This document shows, in pieces, positions 1 to 7,520 of a DNA stretch of 43,803 nt (position 1 is the stretch's first letter; each line of letters starts with the position of its first letter). Source of the stretch: an uncultured Ruminococcus sp. Lineage in GTDB: Bacteria; Bacillota; Clostridia; Oscillospirales; Acutalibacteraceae. Below the pieces are notes generated by a model, which was not told the origin of the DNA, did not search any database, and was given only the letters and a program-made list of their open reading frames with translations. The translations under genes were made by a program, and so were the position numbers. The stretch is taken from NCBI GenBank assembly GCA_902786345.1, contig CADACB010000012.1:1-43803 (forward strand), in the 5' to 3' direction.

Positions 1-141
1 TGGACAAAGGTAAAGGGCTATTCAACCGCCACAACAGCCAAGGTAACACCTAAGGCAGCAACAAGCTATACAGTCAGAGTAAAGGCTAAGGACGCAGCCG
101 GAAATGTTGTCAATAAGGACTTTACTGTTAAGGTTTCCTAA
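1..141 (+). CDS. C-terminal end of a secreted/surface protein (partial)
   Basis: An open frame runs from base 1 to a TAA at 139-141 and gives 46 residues; the 5' end lies outside the window. The residues are Lys/Thr/Ala-rich with alternating beta-strand character, including TSYTVRVKAKDAAGN and a final FTVKVS. This resembles the last repeat of fibronectin-III-like or triple-tyrosine-type domains at the C-termini of Ruminococcus surface proteins. No catalytic or anchoring motif (no LPXTG, no dockerin) is visible in the piece seen. The family assignment is from general resemblance only. A strong terminator follows 22 bases after the stop. Confidence 0.6.
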   Translation, partial: WTKVKGYSTATTAKVTPKAATSYTVRVKAKDAAGNVVNKDFTVKVS

Positions 142-163
142 AGCTGATAGATACATATGAATT

Positions 164-213
164 AAAAAGCTCCCTCATTCCCGATTATATTCGGTTATGC
201 AAGGGAGCTTTTT
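164..213 (+). terminator. Rho-independent terminator after the partial surface-protein gene
   Basis: A 12-bp stem (AAAAAGCTCCCT at 164-175 with AGGGAGCTTTTT at 202-213) ends in a run of T. The 26-nt loop contains a smaller CCGA/TCGG hairpin. It lies 22 bases after the stop codon. Confidence 0.85.
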
Positions 214-243
214 ATGTTATTAATTGAATTTTTTTTGAAAATC

Positions 244-288
244 CTAAATCAGCGATACAACACTGTATGGTGTGTGTTGCTGATTTAG
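244..288. repeat. Long inverted repeat
   Basis: CTAAATCAGC at 244-253 pairs perfectly with GCTGATTTAG at 279-288. Inside, AACAC at 259-263 can pair with GTGTT at 274-278. It lies in gene-free sequence with no good T-run, so its role is unknown. Confidence 0.6.
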
Positions 289-390
289 TTTATAAGCCGC
301 TGTGATAGACGTTATAATACTATTTATTTTTTAAAACATAAGACAAAAATCTAAGCGAAGCACCATCTAAAAAAACTTTACACATAATGA

Positions 391-466
391 CGGGTGCAGG
401 GGCTTAGTCCCTGCCGGGGTCAAGGGTGAGAAACCCTTGTGGGTTTCAGGGCAACGCCCTGATTAT
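391..466. repeat. GC-rich triple-hairpin intergenic element
   Basis: Three hairpins stand in a row within 66 bases: GCAGGG.../...CCCTGC (396-414), CAAGGGT/ACCCTTG (421-439) and CAGGGC/GCCCTG (447-461). The GC content is far above the flanks. The pattern resembles dispersed GC-rich palindromic elements common between genes in ruminococci. Only one copy is seen in this window, so calling it dispersed is inference. Confidence 0.6.
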
Positions 467-540
467 TATATTCAGGACGCTTATCAATAGTCGTAGAGTA
501 GATCAAAAACGAGTGACAGCTGCTTCTCGTTTCTGTGATA

Positions 541-582
541 ATAATAAAACAGACCATACATCTTACGAAGTATGGTCTGTTT
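541..582 (-). terminator. Strong terminator on the minus strand
   Basis: A 12-bp stem (AAACAGACCATA at 547-558 with TATGGTCTGTTT at 571-582) is followed, reading leftwards, by TTTTATTAT. It could terminate htrA (stop at 707). It also lies just downstream of a consensus minus-strand promoter at 620-648. Confidence 0.75.
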
Positions 583-619
583 AGCAGGAGAAAATTATGA
601 AAATTTACTTGCTGTAATG

Positions 620-648
620 ATTATATTACATTTTTTTGTATTTGTCAA
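620..648 (-). promoter_or_regulatory. Perfect-consensus minus-strand promoter with no gene behind it
   Basis: Read on the minus strand there is TTGACA (648-643), a 17-bp spacer and TATAAT (625-620). A start near 613 would give only about 70 nt of RNA before the terminator at 547-582. No open frame of useful size follows on the minus strand to the window edge. Confidence 0.6.
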
Positions 649-706
649 CCACAATTTTATAAAAACAGTTAACTTTTGAACGTCAGGTGAAAATAATTAT
701 ATGTTG

Positions 707-2212
707 TTATTCCATAAAATATCTGTACCAGTCGTCATCGTTATTGAAGCCATATCCGTTTGAGCCGTTTGAACTGCCAGAGTTACCGGGGTTGAAACCA
801 TTACTGTATTTACCCTCGGATGATTTATCTGATTTTGCTTCGCCAAGCTCAACGTTTATATCTTCTTCTTTACCATCGCGTGAGATCGTAATTGTAACTT
901 TATCGCCTGCTTTGTGTTTGAGCACGGCAGCACTCATTTCAGAGCTTGATTTAACCTCTTTGCCGTCAAATTTTGTTACCATATCGCCAACAGTCAGACC
1001 GGCTTTTTCAGCAGCACCGCCGCTTGTTATTGAGGAGATATAAACACCCTGTTTATCAACACCATAGCGTTTCATTGCATTTTCTGAGAGTACATCTGTA
1101 AGAGTAACGCCAAGAGCAGCTCGTCCTGATACATAACCCTTTTCTTTAAGGTCACCTATAATGTTCTTTACATTATTTATCGGTATAGCAAAACCGATAC
1201 CCTCAACAGTTGTACCACTGTTTGTCATAATTGACTTTGCAACAACTATTCCGATAAGGTTACCGTTCTCGTCAAACATACCGCCGCCTGAATTGCCGGG
1301 GTTGATAGCAGCATCTGTCTGCAAAAGCTCCATAGTCTGTCCGTCAATTTTAATGTTGCGGTTAAGAGCGCTTACAATACCCTTTGTTACAGTACCGCCA
1401 AGCTGTCCAAGCGGGTTTCCTATAACGATGGATGTCTGACCTACATTAAGCTTTGAAGAGTCTCCGAGTGCAGCAACTGTAAGATTATCTGCTTCAATCT
1501 TTATTAGTGCCACATCGAAGGTTTCGTCAGAACCAATAACCTTAGCTTCATAAGATTTGCCGTCTGTTGTTCTTACATTGACATTTGAAGCGTCCTCTAT
1601 AACATGGTGATTGGTTACGATATATCCATCTGCTGAGATAACAACACCGCTTCCTGCGCCTTGGGTTACATATTGTCCATAGAAAGAACTGTATGAAGTT
1701 GATTCTGTTGTTATTTCAACTACTGAGTCTTTTATTTCTGCCACAACTTCTTCTATAGATGATTTTGTTTTATCTGTATTTGAAGCTTCAATTACTGTAA
1801 GACCTGAGTCATTGCCCTCAGAGGTAGAAGCAGCTACAGATTTTCCTTCTACGGTGGTTGAGACTGTTTTTACCTTTGTTTCGGAATTACCTCCCATAAT
1901 GTATGAACCAAGAACGCCGCCGCCAAATCCAAGGCAAACCGCAAGAGCAAGACTGCAGGCAATAAGAGCAATTTTTCTGCCTTTTTTTGTTTTCTTGGTT
2001 TTTGAAGAAATTGCTGAACTGCTTTGTTCAGCAAACTGTGAGGTATAGTGTTCATAGCTGTAAGCAGGTTTTTTTTCAATTACTATCGGTTTAGCGTTTA
2101 CTTTTGGTATTTCAACCTCTGATGTAGACTGTGAAGCGTTAAAACTGTCGTTATTTTGTTCTTTTGGATCAGAATGGCTGAAGATGTTATTGTTAAATTC
2201 TTTTTCACTCAT
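707..2212 (-). CDS. htrA: HtrA/DegP-type membrane-anchored serine protease with PDZ domain
   Basis: Envelope quality-control protease (S1C family) that degrades misfolded exported proteins. The 501 residues begin with a hydrophilic cytoplasmic N-terminus (1-80), then one membrane segment (about 80-106) and a chymotrypsin-like domain with the triad His203 (TNHHV), Asp233 (FDVALI) and Ser308 (GNSGG). A single PDZ domain follows at about 365-455. The last 35 residues are a Gly/Asn/Ser-rich tail ending in an acidic/aromatic patch, which is unusual for the family. GGAGG at 2221-2225 supports this start. It is probably a single-gene unit with its own promoter (2294-2322) and the terminator at 541-582. 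Orthologues are usually stress-induced, but no operator is recognisable here. Confidence 0.95.
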   Translation of the reverse strand: MSEKEFNNNIFSHSDPKEQNNDSFNASQSTSEVEIPKVNAKPIVIEKKPAYSYEHYTSQFAEQSSSAISSKTKKTKKGRKIALIACSLALAVCLGFGGGVLGSYIMGGNSETKVKTVSTTVEGKSVAASTSEGNDSGLTVIEASNTDKTKSSIEEVVAEIKDSVVEITTESTSYSSFYGQYVTQGAGSGVVISADGYIVTNHHVIEDASNVNVRTTDGKSYEAKVIGSDETFDVALIKIEADNLTVAALGDSSKLNVGQTSIVIGNPLGQLGGTVTKGIVSALNRNIKIDGQTMELLQTDAAINPGNSGGGMFDENGNLIGIVVAKSIMTNSGTTVEGIGFAIPINNVKNIIGDLKEKGYVSGRAALGVTLTDVLSENAMKRYGVDKQGVYISSITSGGAAEKAGLTVGDMVTKFDGKEVKSSSEMSAAVLKHKAGDKVTITISRDGKEEDINVELGEAKSDKSSEGKYSNGFNPGNSGSSNGSNGYGFNNDDDWYRYFME

Positions 2213-2293
2213 TATTAAAACCTCCGATTAATTATAGTGTTTTTATTACTTACTTATGTTTTGTAAGATTGTCTTTTTCCTTTCGATGGTTAT

Positions 2294-2322
2294 ATTATAA
2301 CACTTTGAATTTTTTATGTGAT
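2294..2322 (-). promoter_or_regulatory. Putative htrA promoter
   Basis: On the minus strand, ATCACA (2322-2317), a 17-bp spacer and an extended -10 TGTTATAAT (TATAAT at 2299-2294) predict a start near 2287 and a leader of about 75 nt. Confidence 0.5.
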
Positions 2323-2389
2323 AATAAATTTGATATTTTATAAAGATAATTTATTAAGTTATCCTTAATTTTTTTTAAGATTTTAACTT

Positions 2390-3610
2390 TTACTCTGATG
2401 TTTTTTCGGATAATTTACTGTTTCTCATATCAAGCAGCTTATCAAGCAGCTTATGAGCAGCCTCTGATTTACTGAGCAGATCAAGTTCCTCACAATCGTC
2501 ATGAGTGATGAGAGTTATTTTGTTTGTATCTGTTCCAAATCCTGAGCCTCGTTCATTTATGCTGTTGGCAGCTATTATATCGCAGTTTTTTGAAATCAGT
2601 TTTTTTCTTGAATTGTGTATGAGATCACGTGTTTCCATTGAAAAGCCGCAAATCAGCTGGGCTTCATTTTTATTTTTTCCTGCGTATTCAAGAATATCAC
2701 GCGTACGCTTAAGAGGCAGGTATATTTCGCCGTCATTTTTTTTAATTTTATGTTCGCTGTATTCGGCAGGAGTATAATCTGCAACAGCAGCTGACATTAT
2801 AAGTACATCATATTTGTTGTTTTGTTGGGAAACAGCTCTGAACATATCCTCAGCTGACCGCACGTGTATAATGTTAGTAAAATATGGCGGGTCTATACTG
2901 ACAGGACCGCTTATCAGCGTTACATCAGCACCTCTGTAAGCTGCCGCCTGTGCAATAGCGTAGCCCATTTTTCCGGTGGAATGATTTGTTATAAAACGCA
3001 CCGGATCAAGTGCTTCAGCAGTAGGGCCTGCTGTAACTGTCAGCCTTATACCGTTCATATCTTTTTTGTATTCTATTTGTCTTTTTATGTATGCTATTAG
3101 AGTTTTGGTGTCCGGCAGTTTTCCTTTGCCGTTGTCACCACAGGCAAGGCGACCTGAATCAGGCTCGATTATTACAAAACCGTGTTTTTTCAATTTTTCG
3201 ATGTTTTCCTGTACGATCGGATTTTTATACATAAATGTATTCATAGCAGGTGCAATTATAATATCGCATTTGGCAGCAAGAACCATAGTAGTAATCATAT
3301 CATCTGCTATGCCGTTTGCAAGCTTTCCTATGACATTTGCCGTTGCAGGCGCAATGATAAATATATCTGCTCTTTGAGAAAGTGCAACGTGTTCTACGTT
3401 GAATTCAAAATTTCTGTCAAATGTATCGGTAAGACATTTGTTTCCGGTAAGCGTTTCAAAGGTTATAGGATTAATGAAATTAAGAGCATTTTTTGTCATT
3501 ACAACGTTGACATTACAACCCTCTTTAACAAGATCGCTCACAAGCTGAGCAGATTTGAAGGCGGCAATTCCTCCGGTAACTCCTACAACTACAGTTTTTC
3601 CCTTCAGCAT
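2390..3610 (-). CDS. coaBC: Bifunctional phosphopantothenoylcysteine decarboxylase / phosphopantothenate-cysteine ligase
   Basis: Carries out two successive steps of coenzyme A synthesis: ligation of 4'-phosphopantothenate to cysteine (CoaB), then FMN-dependent decarboxylation (CoaC). Its 406 residues match the usual fused form. The N-terminal CoaC domain (1-180) shows the flavin-binding GVTGGIAAFK, the catalytic His74 (NVEHV), PAMN at 121-124 and the clamp Cys157 (LACGDNGKG). The CoaB domain starts near 188 with TVTAGPTAEALDPVRFITN and includes the conserved STGKMG. GGAGG stands 7-8 bases before the ATG. It lies downstream of nothing on its strand and reads toward htrA across a 177-bp gap. 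Confidence 0.96.
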   Translation of the reverse strand: MLKGKTVVVGVTGGIAAFKSAQLVSDLVKEGCNVNVVMTKNALNFINPITFETLTGNKCLTDTFDRNFEFNVEHVALSQRADIFIIAPATANVIGKLANGIADDMITTMVLAAKCDIIIAPAMNTFMYKNPIVQENIEKLKKHGFVIIEPDSGRLACGDNGKGKLPDTKTLIAYIKRQIEYKKDMNGIRLTVTAGPTAEALDPVRFITNHSTGKMGYAIAQAAAYRGADVTLISGPVSIDPPYFTNIIHVRSAEDMFRAVSQQNNKYDVLIMSAAVADYTPAEYSEHKIKKNDGEIYLPLKRTRDILEYAGKNKNEAQLICGFSMETRDLIHNSRKKLISKNCDIIAANSINERGSGFGTDTNKITLITHDDCEELDLLSKSEAAHKLLDKLLDMRNSKLSEKTSE

Positions 3611-3771
3611 TTTTATACCTCCGAAATGTAAAGCGTCAGATGTTCAGTGTTTGCATTGTTTGTTTAAATGTAAAGTAATATAAAAGATAGTTCTGCCAGA
3701 TGATTTATATTCAGGTTCAATTTACAATACCCAATATATCACAATATATCAAAAAAGTAAATACGACATTA

Positions 3772-3800
3772 TTGTATTTCCTGACGAAATATGTTAAAAT
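3772..3800 (+). promoter_or_regulatory. Promoter of the PHP-phosphoesterase/GH3 operon
   Basis: TTGTAT (3772-3777), a 17-bp spacer and TAAAAT (3795-3800) predict a start near 3807, 25 nt before the ATG at 3832. Its position argues against any translation start upstream of 3832. Confidence 0.55.
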
Positions 3801-3831
3801 TTTATCATATACAGATACAGGCAGTGATAAT

Positions 3832-4611
3832 ATGTTAAGCAACTTTCACACACATACCAAAAGATGCCTTCACGCTTACGGCAGCGAAGAGGATTATGTA
3901 AAATCAGCAGTTGACAGCGGACTTGAGCTGTTGGGATTTTCCGACCACGCTCCGTTTCCTGATTATGATTTTGGTTACAGAATGCCATATAGTGAGCTTG
4001 AAGAATACCTTGCTGAAGTTAACAGACTCAGAGAAATATATAAAGATAAGCTTACAATTTTCAAAGGACTTGAAATTGAATATCATCCAAAATATTCCGA
4101 TTATTACAAAATACTTCTTGAGGATATGAAGCTGGATTATCTTCTTTTGGGTGAGCATATGTATACCGAATCATCCGGCGAAATAAAGAATATCTTCTTT
4201 GCAGAATCAACAGATGATTATTTAAGCTATGCTCAGTCAGTGTGTCAGGCGATAGAAACCGGATTTTTTGCTGTAGTTGCACATCCTGATATAATGTTTA
4301 TTAACGATCATAAATGGGATAATAATTGCGAGAAGGCTTGCAGGCTTATCGCAGAGTGTGCTTCGGCTAACGATGTGATACTTGAATTTAACGCTAATGG
4401 GTTCAGAAGGAACAAAATGTTGTATTCAGACGATATTGTGCGTTATCCTTATCCGCATAAGCTCTTCTGGGATATTGCAAAAAAAGAGGGCGTCAGGGTT
4501 ATTGCAGGTTCAGACTGTCATTCACCTGATCAGATGTATGACGAATATATGAAAAAAGCTGTGCATACAGCTCAGGAATTTGGTTTAAAGTTTGTTTCTA
4601 CCATATTTTAA
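3832..4611 (+). CDS. PHP-domain phosphoesterase, HisK (histidinol-phosphatase)-like
   Basis: A 259-residue metal-dependent phosphoesterase of the polymerase-and-histidinol-phosphatase superfamily. The metal ligands are visible in order: His6 and His8 (FHTHT), His39 (SDHAPF), Glu81/Glu83 (GLEIEYHP), His109 (LGEHMY), His151 (VAHPD) and Asp228/His230 (GSDCHSP). The length fits monofunctional Firmicute HisK/HisJ. No other histidine genes are near, so the substrate may be a different phosphate ester. The frame is open further upstream, but ATG 3832 is preferred because the conserved FHTH motif begins at residue 5 and a promoter lies within the would-be extension. The ribosome site is weak. The stop overlaps the ribosome site of the next gene, 11 bases away. 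Confidence 0.85.
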   Translation: MLSNFHTHTKRCLHAYGSEEDYVKSAVDSGLELLGFSDHAPFPDYDFGYRMPYSELEEYLAEVNRLREIYKDKLTIFKGLEIEYHPKYSDYYKILLEDMKLDYLLLGEHMYTESSGEIKNIFFAESTDDYLSYAQSVCQAIETGFFAVVAHPDIMFINDHKWDNNCEKACRLIAECASANDVILEFNANGFRRNKMLYSDDIVRYPYPHKLFWDIAKKEGVRVIAGSDCHSPDQMYDEYMKKAVHTAQEFGLKFVSTIF

Positions 4612-4622
4612 GGAGTTTTTTT

Positions 4623-5909
4623 ATGAAAAAGATAAGAATTTTTAAGACATTATTGTCTTCGTTGTTGACGGGTATTATCATATTATCTTCTTCAGGCTGC
4701 GGTTCTCATAAAACCGAAACAGAAAGCAAGGCTGATAAAAGCTCTGTTTCCTCAAACAGTACAGTTGTATCAAAATCAGAAAGCTCTATTTGGTATCCGA
4801 GCAGCTATGTTGCTGTGAATGCGGAAAGTTCTGAGGAATCATCTGTAAAGGAAGCAGTCTATCCCTCAGAATGGGATGATAATGGGATTTTTTCACCTTA
4901 TTATGAAAAGGCGTATAAAATGTTGAGAGAAATGTCCTTGGATGAAAAAATAGGACAGATGTTTTATTCAAGCTGTCCTGAAAAATTCGGGGGAGATTAC
5001 GCAAGACAATATCATCTTGGCGGATACGTTCTTTTCGGATCTGATTTTGAAGATAAGAGTAAAGATAAGGTAATAGAGAATGTTTCATCATATATAAATT
5101 CTCAGAAAGTACCCATGACGATCTCGGTTGATGAAGAGGGTGGAACGGTTACAAGGATTGGTGCGAAGAAGGCTTTGTCTGATCACGAATTCCGGTCACC
5201 GCGTGAGCTTTATGAAGAGGGCGGTATTGAGCTGATAAAGAAGGATGCAGAGGAAAAGTCAAAGCTTCTGAAGTCACTTGGAATAGATGTTAATCTGGCA
5301 CCTGTATGTGATATATCTGTAAAAGAAAGCGACTTTATGTATGACCGCTCATTGGGACAGAATGCAGAGATAACTTCTGAATTTGTAAGTGCTGTTACTG
5401 AAATAAGCCAGAACAATGGTGTATCCGTAACGCTCAAGCATTTTCCGGGCTATGGAAACAACAATGATACACATACCGGAATTGCAATTGACAACAGAAG
5501 CTATGAGAGCTTTGAGAAAAAAGATTTTCTGCCGTTTAAAGCCGGTATAGATGCAGGAGCACATCTTGTTATGGTAAGCCATAACATAGTCAATTGTATG
5601 GATAGCACAAAGCCTGCTTCGCTGTCTGCTGATGTTCATAAAATATTGCGTGAAGAGCTTGGCTTTACCGGAATAATAGTAACGGATGATCTTACGATGG
5701 ATGCAATAAAACAGTACAGCGGACAATATACTCCGGCAGTTGCGGCAGTTCTTGCGGGAAATGATATGATAGCAATAGGCAATACAATGCTTGAAGAATC
5801 AATAACCTCTGTTAGGGAAGCAGTTAACAGTGGAGTAATAGATGAAAAAATTATCGACCACGCTGTTATGAGAATACTTGCGTGGAAATATTCAAAAAAT
5901 ATGATGTAA
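4623..5909 (+). CDS. nagZ: GH3 beta-N-acetylglucosaminidase-like lipoprotein (NagZ family)
   Basis: Probable extracytoplasmic glycoside hydrolase family 3 enzyme removing N-acetylglucosamine from cell-wall or glycan fragments. The N-terminus is a signal sequence with LSSSGC (Cys26), a lipoprotein-like cleavage site although the -3 residue is Ser rather than Leu. A Ser/Glu-rich linker (27-80) precedes the TIM barrel (about 95-428). Diagnostic motifs are SVDEEGG (168-174), KHFPG (272-276), the Asp282-Thr-His284 catalytic dyad typical of NagZ, and VTDDLTM (353-359) with the nucleophile Asp. AAGGAG at 4610-4615 overlaps the previous stop, so the two genes form an operon. A promoter for the following RNA lies inside the last codons of this gene. 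Confidence 0.9.
   Translation: MKKIRIFKTLLSSLLTGIIILSSSGCGSHKTETESKADKSSVSSNSTVVSKSESSIWYPSSYVAVNAESSEESSVKEAVYPSEWDDNGIFSPYYEKAYKMLREMSLDEKIGQMFYSSCPEKFGGDYARQYHLGGYVLFGSDFEDKSKDKVIENVSSYINSQKVPMTISVDEEGGTVTRIGAKKALSDHEFRSPRELYEEGGIELIKKDAEEKSKLLKSLGIDVNLAPVCDISVKESDFMYDRSLGQNAEITSEFVSAVTEISQNNGVSVTLKHFPGYGNNNDTHTGIAIDNRSYESFEKKDFLPFKAGIDAGAHLVMVSHNIVNCMDSTKPASLSADVHKILREELGFTGIIVTDDLTMDAIKQYSGQYTPAVAAVLAGNDMIAIGNTMLEESITSVREAVNSGVIDEKIIDHAVMRILAWKYSKNMM
5878..5905 (+). promoter_or_regulatory. Promoter inside the 3' end of nagZ
   Basis: TTGCGT (5878-5883), a 16-bp spacer and TATGAT (5900-5905) predict a start near 5912, directly before the structured RNA. Confidence 0.45.
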
Positions 5910-5911
5910 GC

Positions 5912-6122
5912 TTATTTTTTCATATTTTCAGAAAGCAGACACATCCGATATGCGGCACAAGAAGCTAAGCTGAAGTCTTTGTGGGGAGTCGTGGCAAAGA
6001 GCTGACAAAATCTGCCGTTTAAAGTTATAGCATAACAACGCTCAGAACAGTACAATAAAGAATAATTTTCTATAAAAAGTTTAGCCGTCAAGTGGGGTAA
6101 TACCCTGCCTGACGGCTTTGAT
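5912..6122 (+). ncRNA. Structured non-coding RNA, raiA-motif-like
   Basis: About 210 bases between convergent genes hold a chain of mutually compatible helices: CATAT/ATATG (5921-5925 with 5948-5952), GCAGA/TCTGC (5935-5939 with 6011-6015), CTTTG/CAAAG (5977-5981 with 5995-5999), GAGC/GCTC (5999-6002 with 6040-6043), GTTAT/ATAAC (6024-6028 with 6032-6036) and a strong terminal hairpin AGCCGTCA/TGACGGCT (6083-6090 with 6110-6117). A promoter stands at 5878-5905 and no open frame fills the region. Words such as GGGGAGTCGTGGCAAAG and the purine-rich loops resemble, from memory, the raiA-motif RNA of Firmicutes. The family name is inference; the helices are seen directly. The RNA seems to end at its own terminator-like hairpin. 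Confidence 0.6.
6083..6121. terminator. Bidirectional hairpin terminator (nagZ/RNA and degV)
   Basis: AGCCGTCA (6083-6090) pairs with TGACGGCT (6110-6117), and an inner GGGTA/TACCC extends the hairpin. T-rich sequence flanks both sides (TTTGATAC on plus, AAACTTTTTAT on minus), so it probably ends both convergent transcripts. Confidence 0.6.
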
Positions 6123-6232
6123 ACTTGTATTATTAACGGATTTTGCGGTTGCTCTGCGGATTTTTTATCGTACTTTGAGTTAAACTATACACTTATATTT
6201 TGTGTAAAATTACCTTACTGTAAAAACAGTCT

Positions 6233-7105
6233 TTATTTTGTGATTTTTGAGCAGGCAATTGCGAGTGATCCGGGACCGATGTGACAGCCAATGCTTAAAG
6301 AAAGCGGTTCACCTCTTAATTTAAAACCGGGGAAGGAGCTTTCAATTTCCTTTTTCCAGCGATCAACCTCGTCACCTGGCATATCTGAATAAGAATACAT
6401 AAGTGTCATTTCCCCGTTTTCAACGTATTCCTTAAAACGGCTGTCAAAGTCCTTATGCATAGCGTCAAGCATACTTTCCTTTGCTGCCTTTATACCTCTG
6501 CAACGGGAATATGCATCAAGCTTTTCCCCCTGTATTTGCAGCACAGGCTTAAGGTTCATAACGTTGGCTATAAGTGCGCCTGCGGTTGTTATTCTTCCGC
6601 CCTTTTTTAGGTACTTAAGATTGTTGACCATAATATAAATGCTTGATTCAAGCTTTTCTTCCTCAAGCCTTTTCTTGATTTTTTTACCCGGGATTCCCTG
6701 ACTTGCCATTGCAGCAGCATCCATAACAGACTGATATTGAGTAACCGATATTCTCTGATTATTGACAACATGTACTCGTCCGCCAAAATCCTTTGCCATA
6801 AATGAAGCTGTTGTACATGAACTGCTCAAACCTGATGACATAGGTATGTATACAAGCTCGTCGTAATCCTTAAGTATATTTCTCCAGAAATCGGTAAGCT
6901 CTTTTGGTGAGGGCTGAGTTGTTGATACCGTTGTTTTTGAGTCAGAAATAAGCTTATAGAAATCCTTCTGAGAAAGATCTATTTCTTCATAATATTGTTT
7001 GTCGTTTACCTGAAAAGACATAGGCAGAACGAATACACCGGATTTTTTTGCTCTTGATTGTGTGATACCGCTGTTGCTGTCGGTTGCGATAGCAGTTCTT
7101 GACAT
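6233..7105 (-). CDS. DegV-family fatty-acid-binding protein
   Basis: Cytoplasmic lipid-binding protein; characterised members (FakB) present fatty acids to the kinase FakA for phosphorylation. The 290 residues show ATDSNSGI near the start, the loop TTQPSP (62-67) and SSGLSSS (90-96), which line the carboxylate-binding site, then a C-terminal domain with the conserved GPGS. Two ATGs are possible. The upstream one (7114) touches the GGGAGG at 7115-7120 with no spacing; the second (7105) has a normal 9-base spacing, so it is chosen. No fakA is in the window. It is transcribed alone, toward the terminator at 6083-6117. Confidence 0.9.
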   Translation of the reverse strand: MSRTAIATDSNSGITQSRAKKSGVFVLPMSFQVNDKQYYEEIDLSQKDFYKLISDSKTTVSTTQPSPKELTDFWRNILKDYDELVYIPMSSGLSSSCTTASFMAKDFGGRVHVVNNQRISVTQYQSVMDAAAMASQGIPGKKIKKRLEEEKLESSIYIMVNNLKYLKKGGRITTAGALIANVMNLKPVLQIQGEKLDAYSRCRGIKAAKESMLDAMHKDFDSRFKEYVENGEMTLMYSYSDMPGDEVDRWKKEIESSFPGFKLRGEPLSLSIGCHIGPGSLAIACSKITK

Positions 7106-7147
7106 TGATCTCATCCTCCCGATAAAGCTGTATAGTAATTATTTTAC

Positions 7148-7156
7148 ATTATAACA
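7148..7156 (-). promoter_or_regulatory. Extended -10 element for degV
   Basis: Minus-strand TGTTATAAT (7156-7148) predicts a start near 7141 and a leader of about 36 nt. No good -35 box is seen at the right distance. The rest of 7160-7440 is AT-rich gene-free sequence in which I see no feature. Confidence 0.4.
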
Positions 7157-7448
7157 ATATTAAGTATATAATATTTATCGTCAAATATCAATTGATTTTT
7201 TATTTTCGGGAAATTATAATAAATAATGTGAGACAGAGTTTTTTTAAGCTATTTTGCAGTGAACTGATTAAATGGATTACGGAGATCAGTTTTTAAATCT
7301 GACAGCTGAGATCTTATAAACTTATTCTTTTGAAAATTGTTTTGAAGGTATATTGTTATAAATAAAATGTTCAGCAGTTTTAGGAAAGGTTTTTTAAAAT
7401 GTAACTGCCATATCAGAATTGATTTTCGTGTAAATGAATGACTGCTTA

Positions 7449-7477
7449 TTGACTTTGTAAAAGGTTAATAATATGAT
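7449..7477 (+). promoter_or_regulatory. Promoter of the binding-lipoprotein gene
   Basis: TTGACT (7449-7454), a 17-bp spacer and TATGAT (7472-7477) predict a start near 7484, about 37 nt before the TTG start. Confidence 0.6.
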
Positions 7478-7520
7478 ATAAAGAAAAGGAATATATAAAA
7501 TTCTGGGGGGAATATCAGAG

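Noticed and set aside
707-1043. Plus-strand open frames opposite htrA
   Set aside because: They are antisense shadows of the clearly conserved protease gene and have no ribosome sites.
2341-2389. Plus-strand hairpin TTAAG/CTTAA followed by eight T as a terminator
   Set aside because: The stem is short and AT-only and no plus-strand gene ends before it; it is probably random AT-rich sequence after coaBC.
3700-3831. In-frame upstream extension of the PHP phosphoesterase
   Set aside because: It contains the likely promoter (3772-3800), is rich in rare hydrophobic codons and precedes the conserved N-terminal FHTHT motif.
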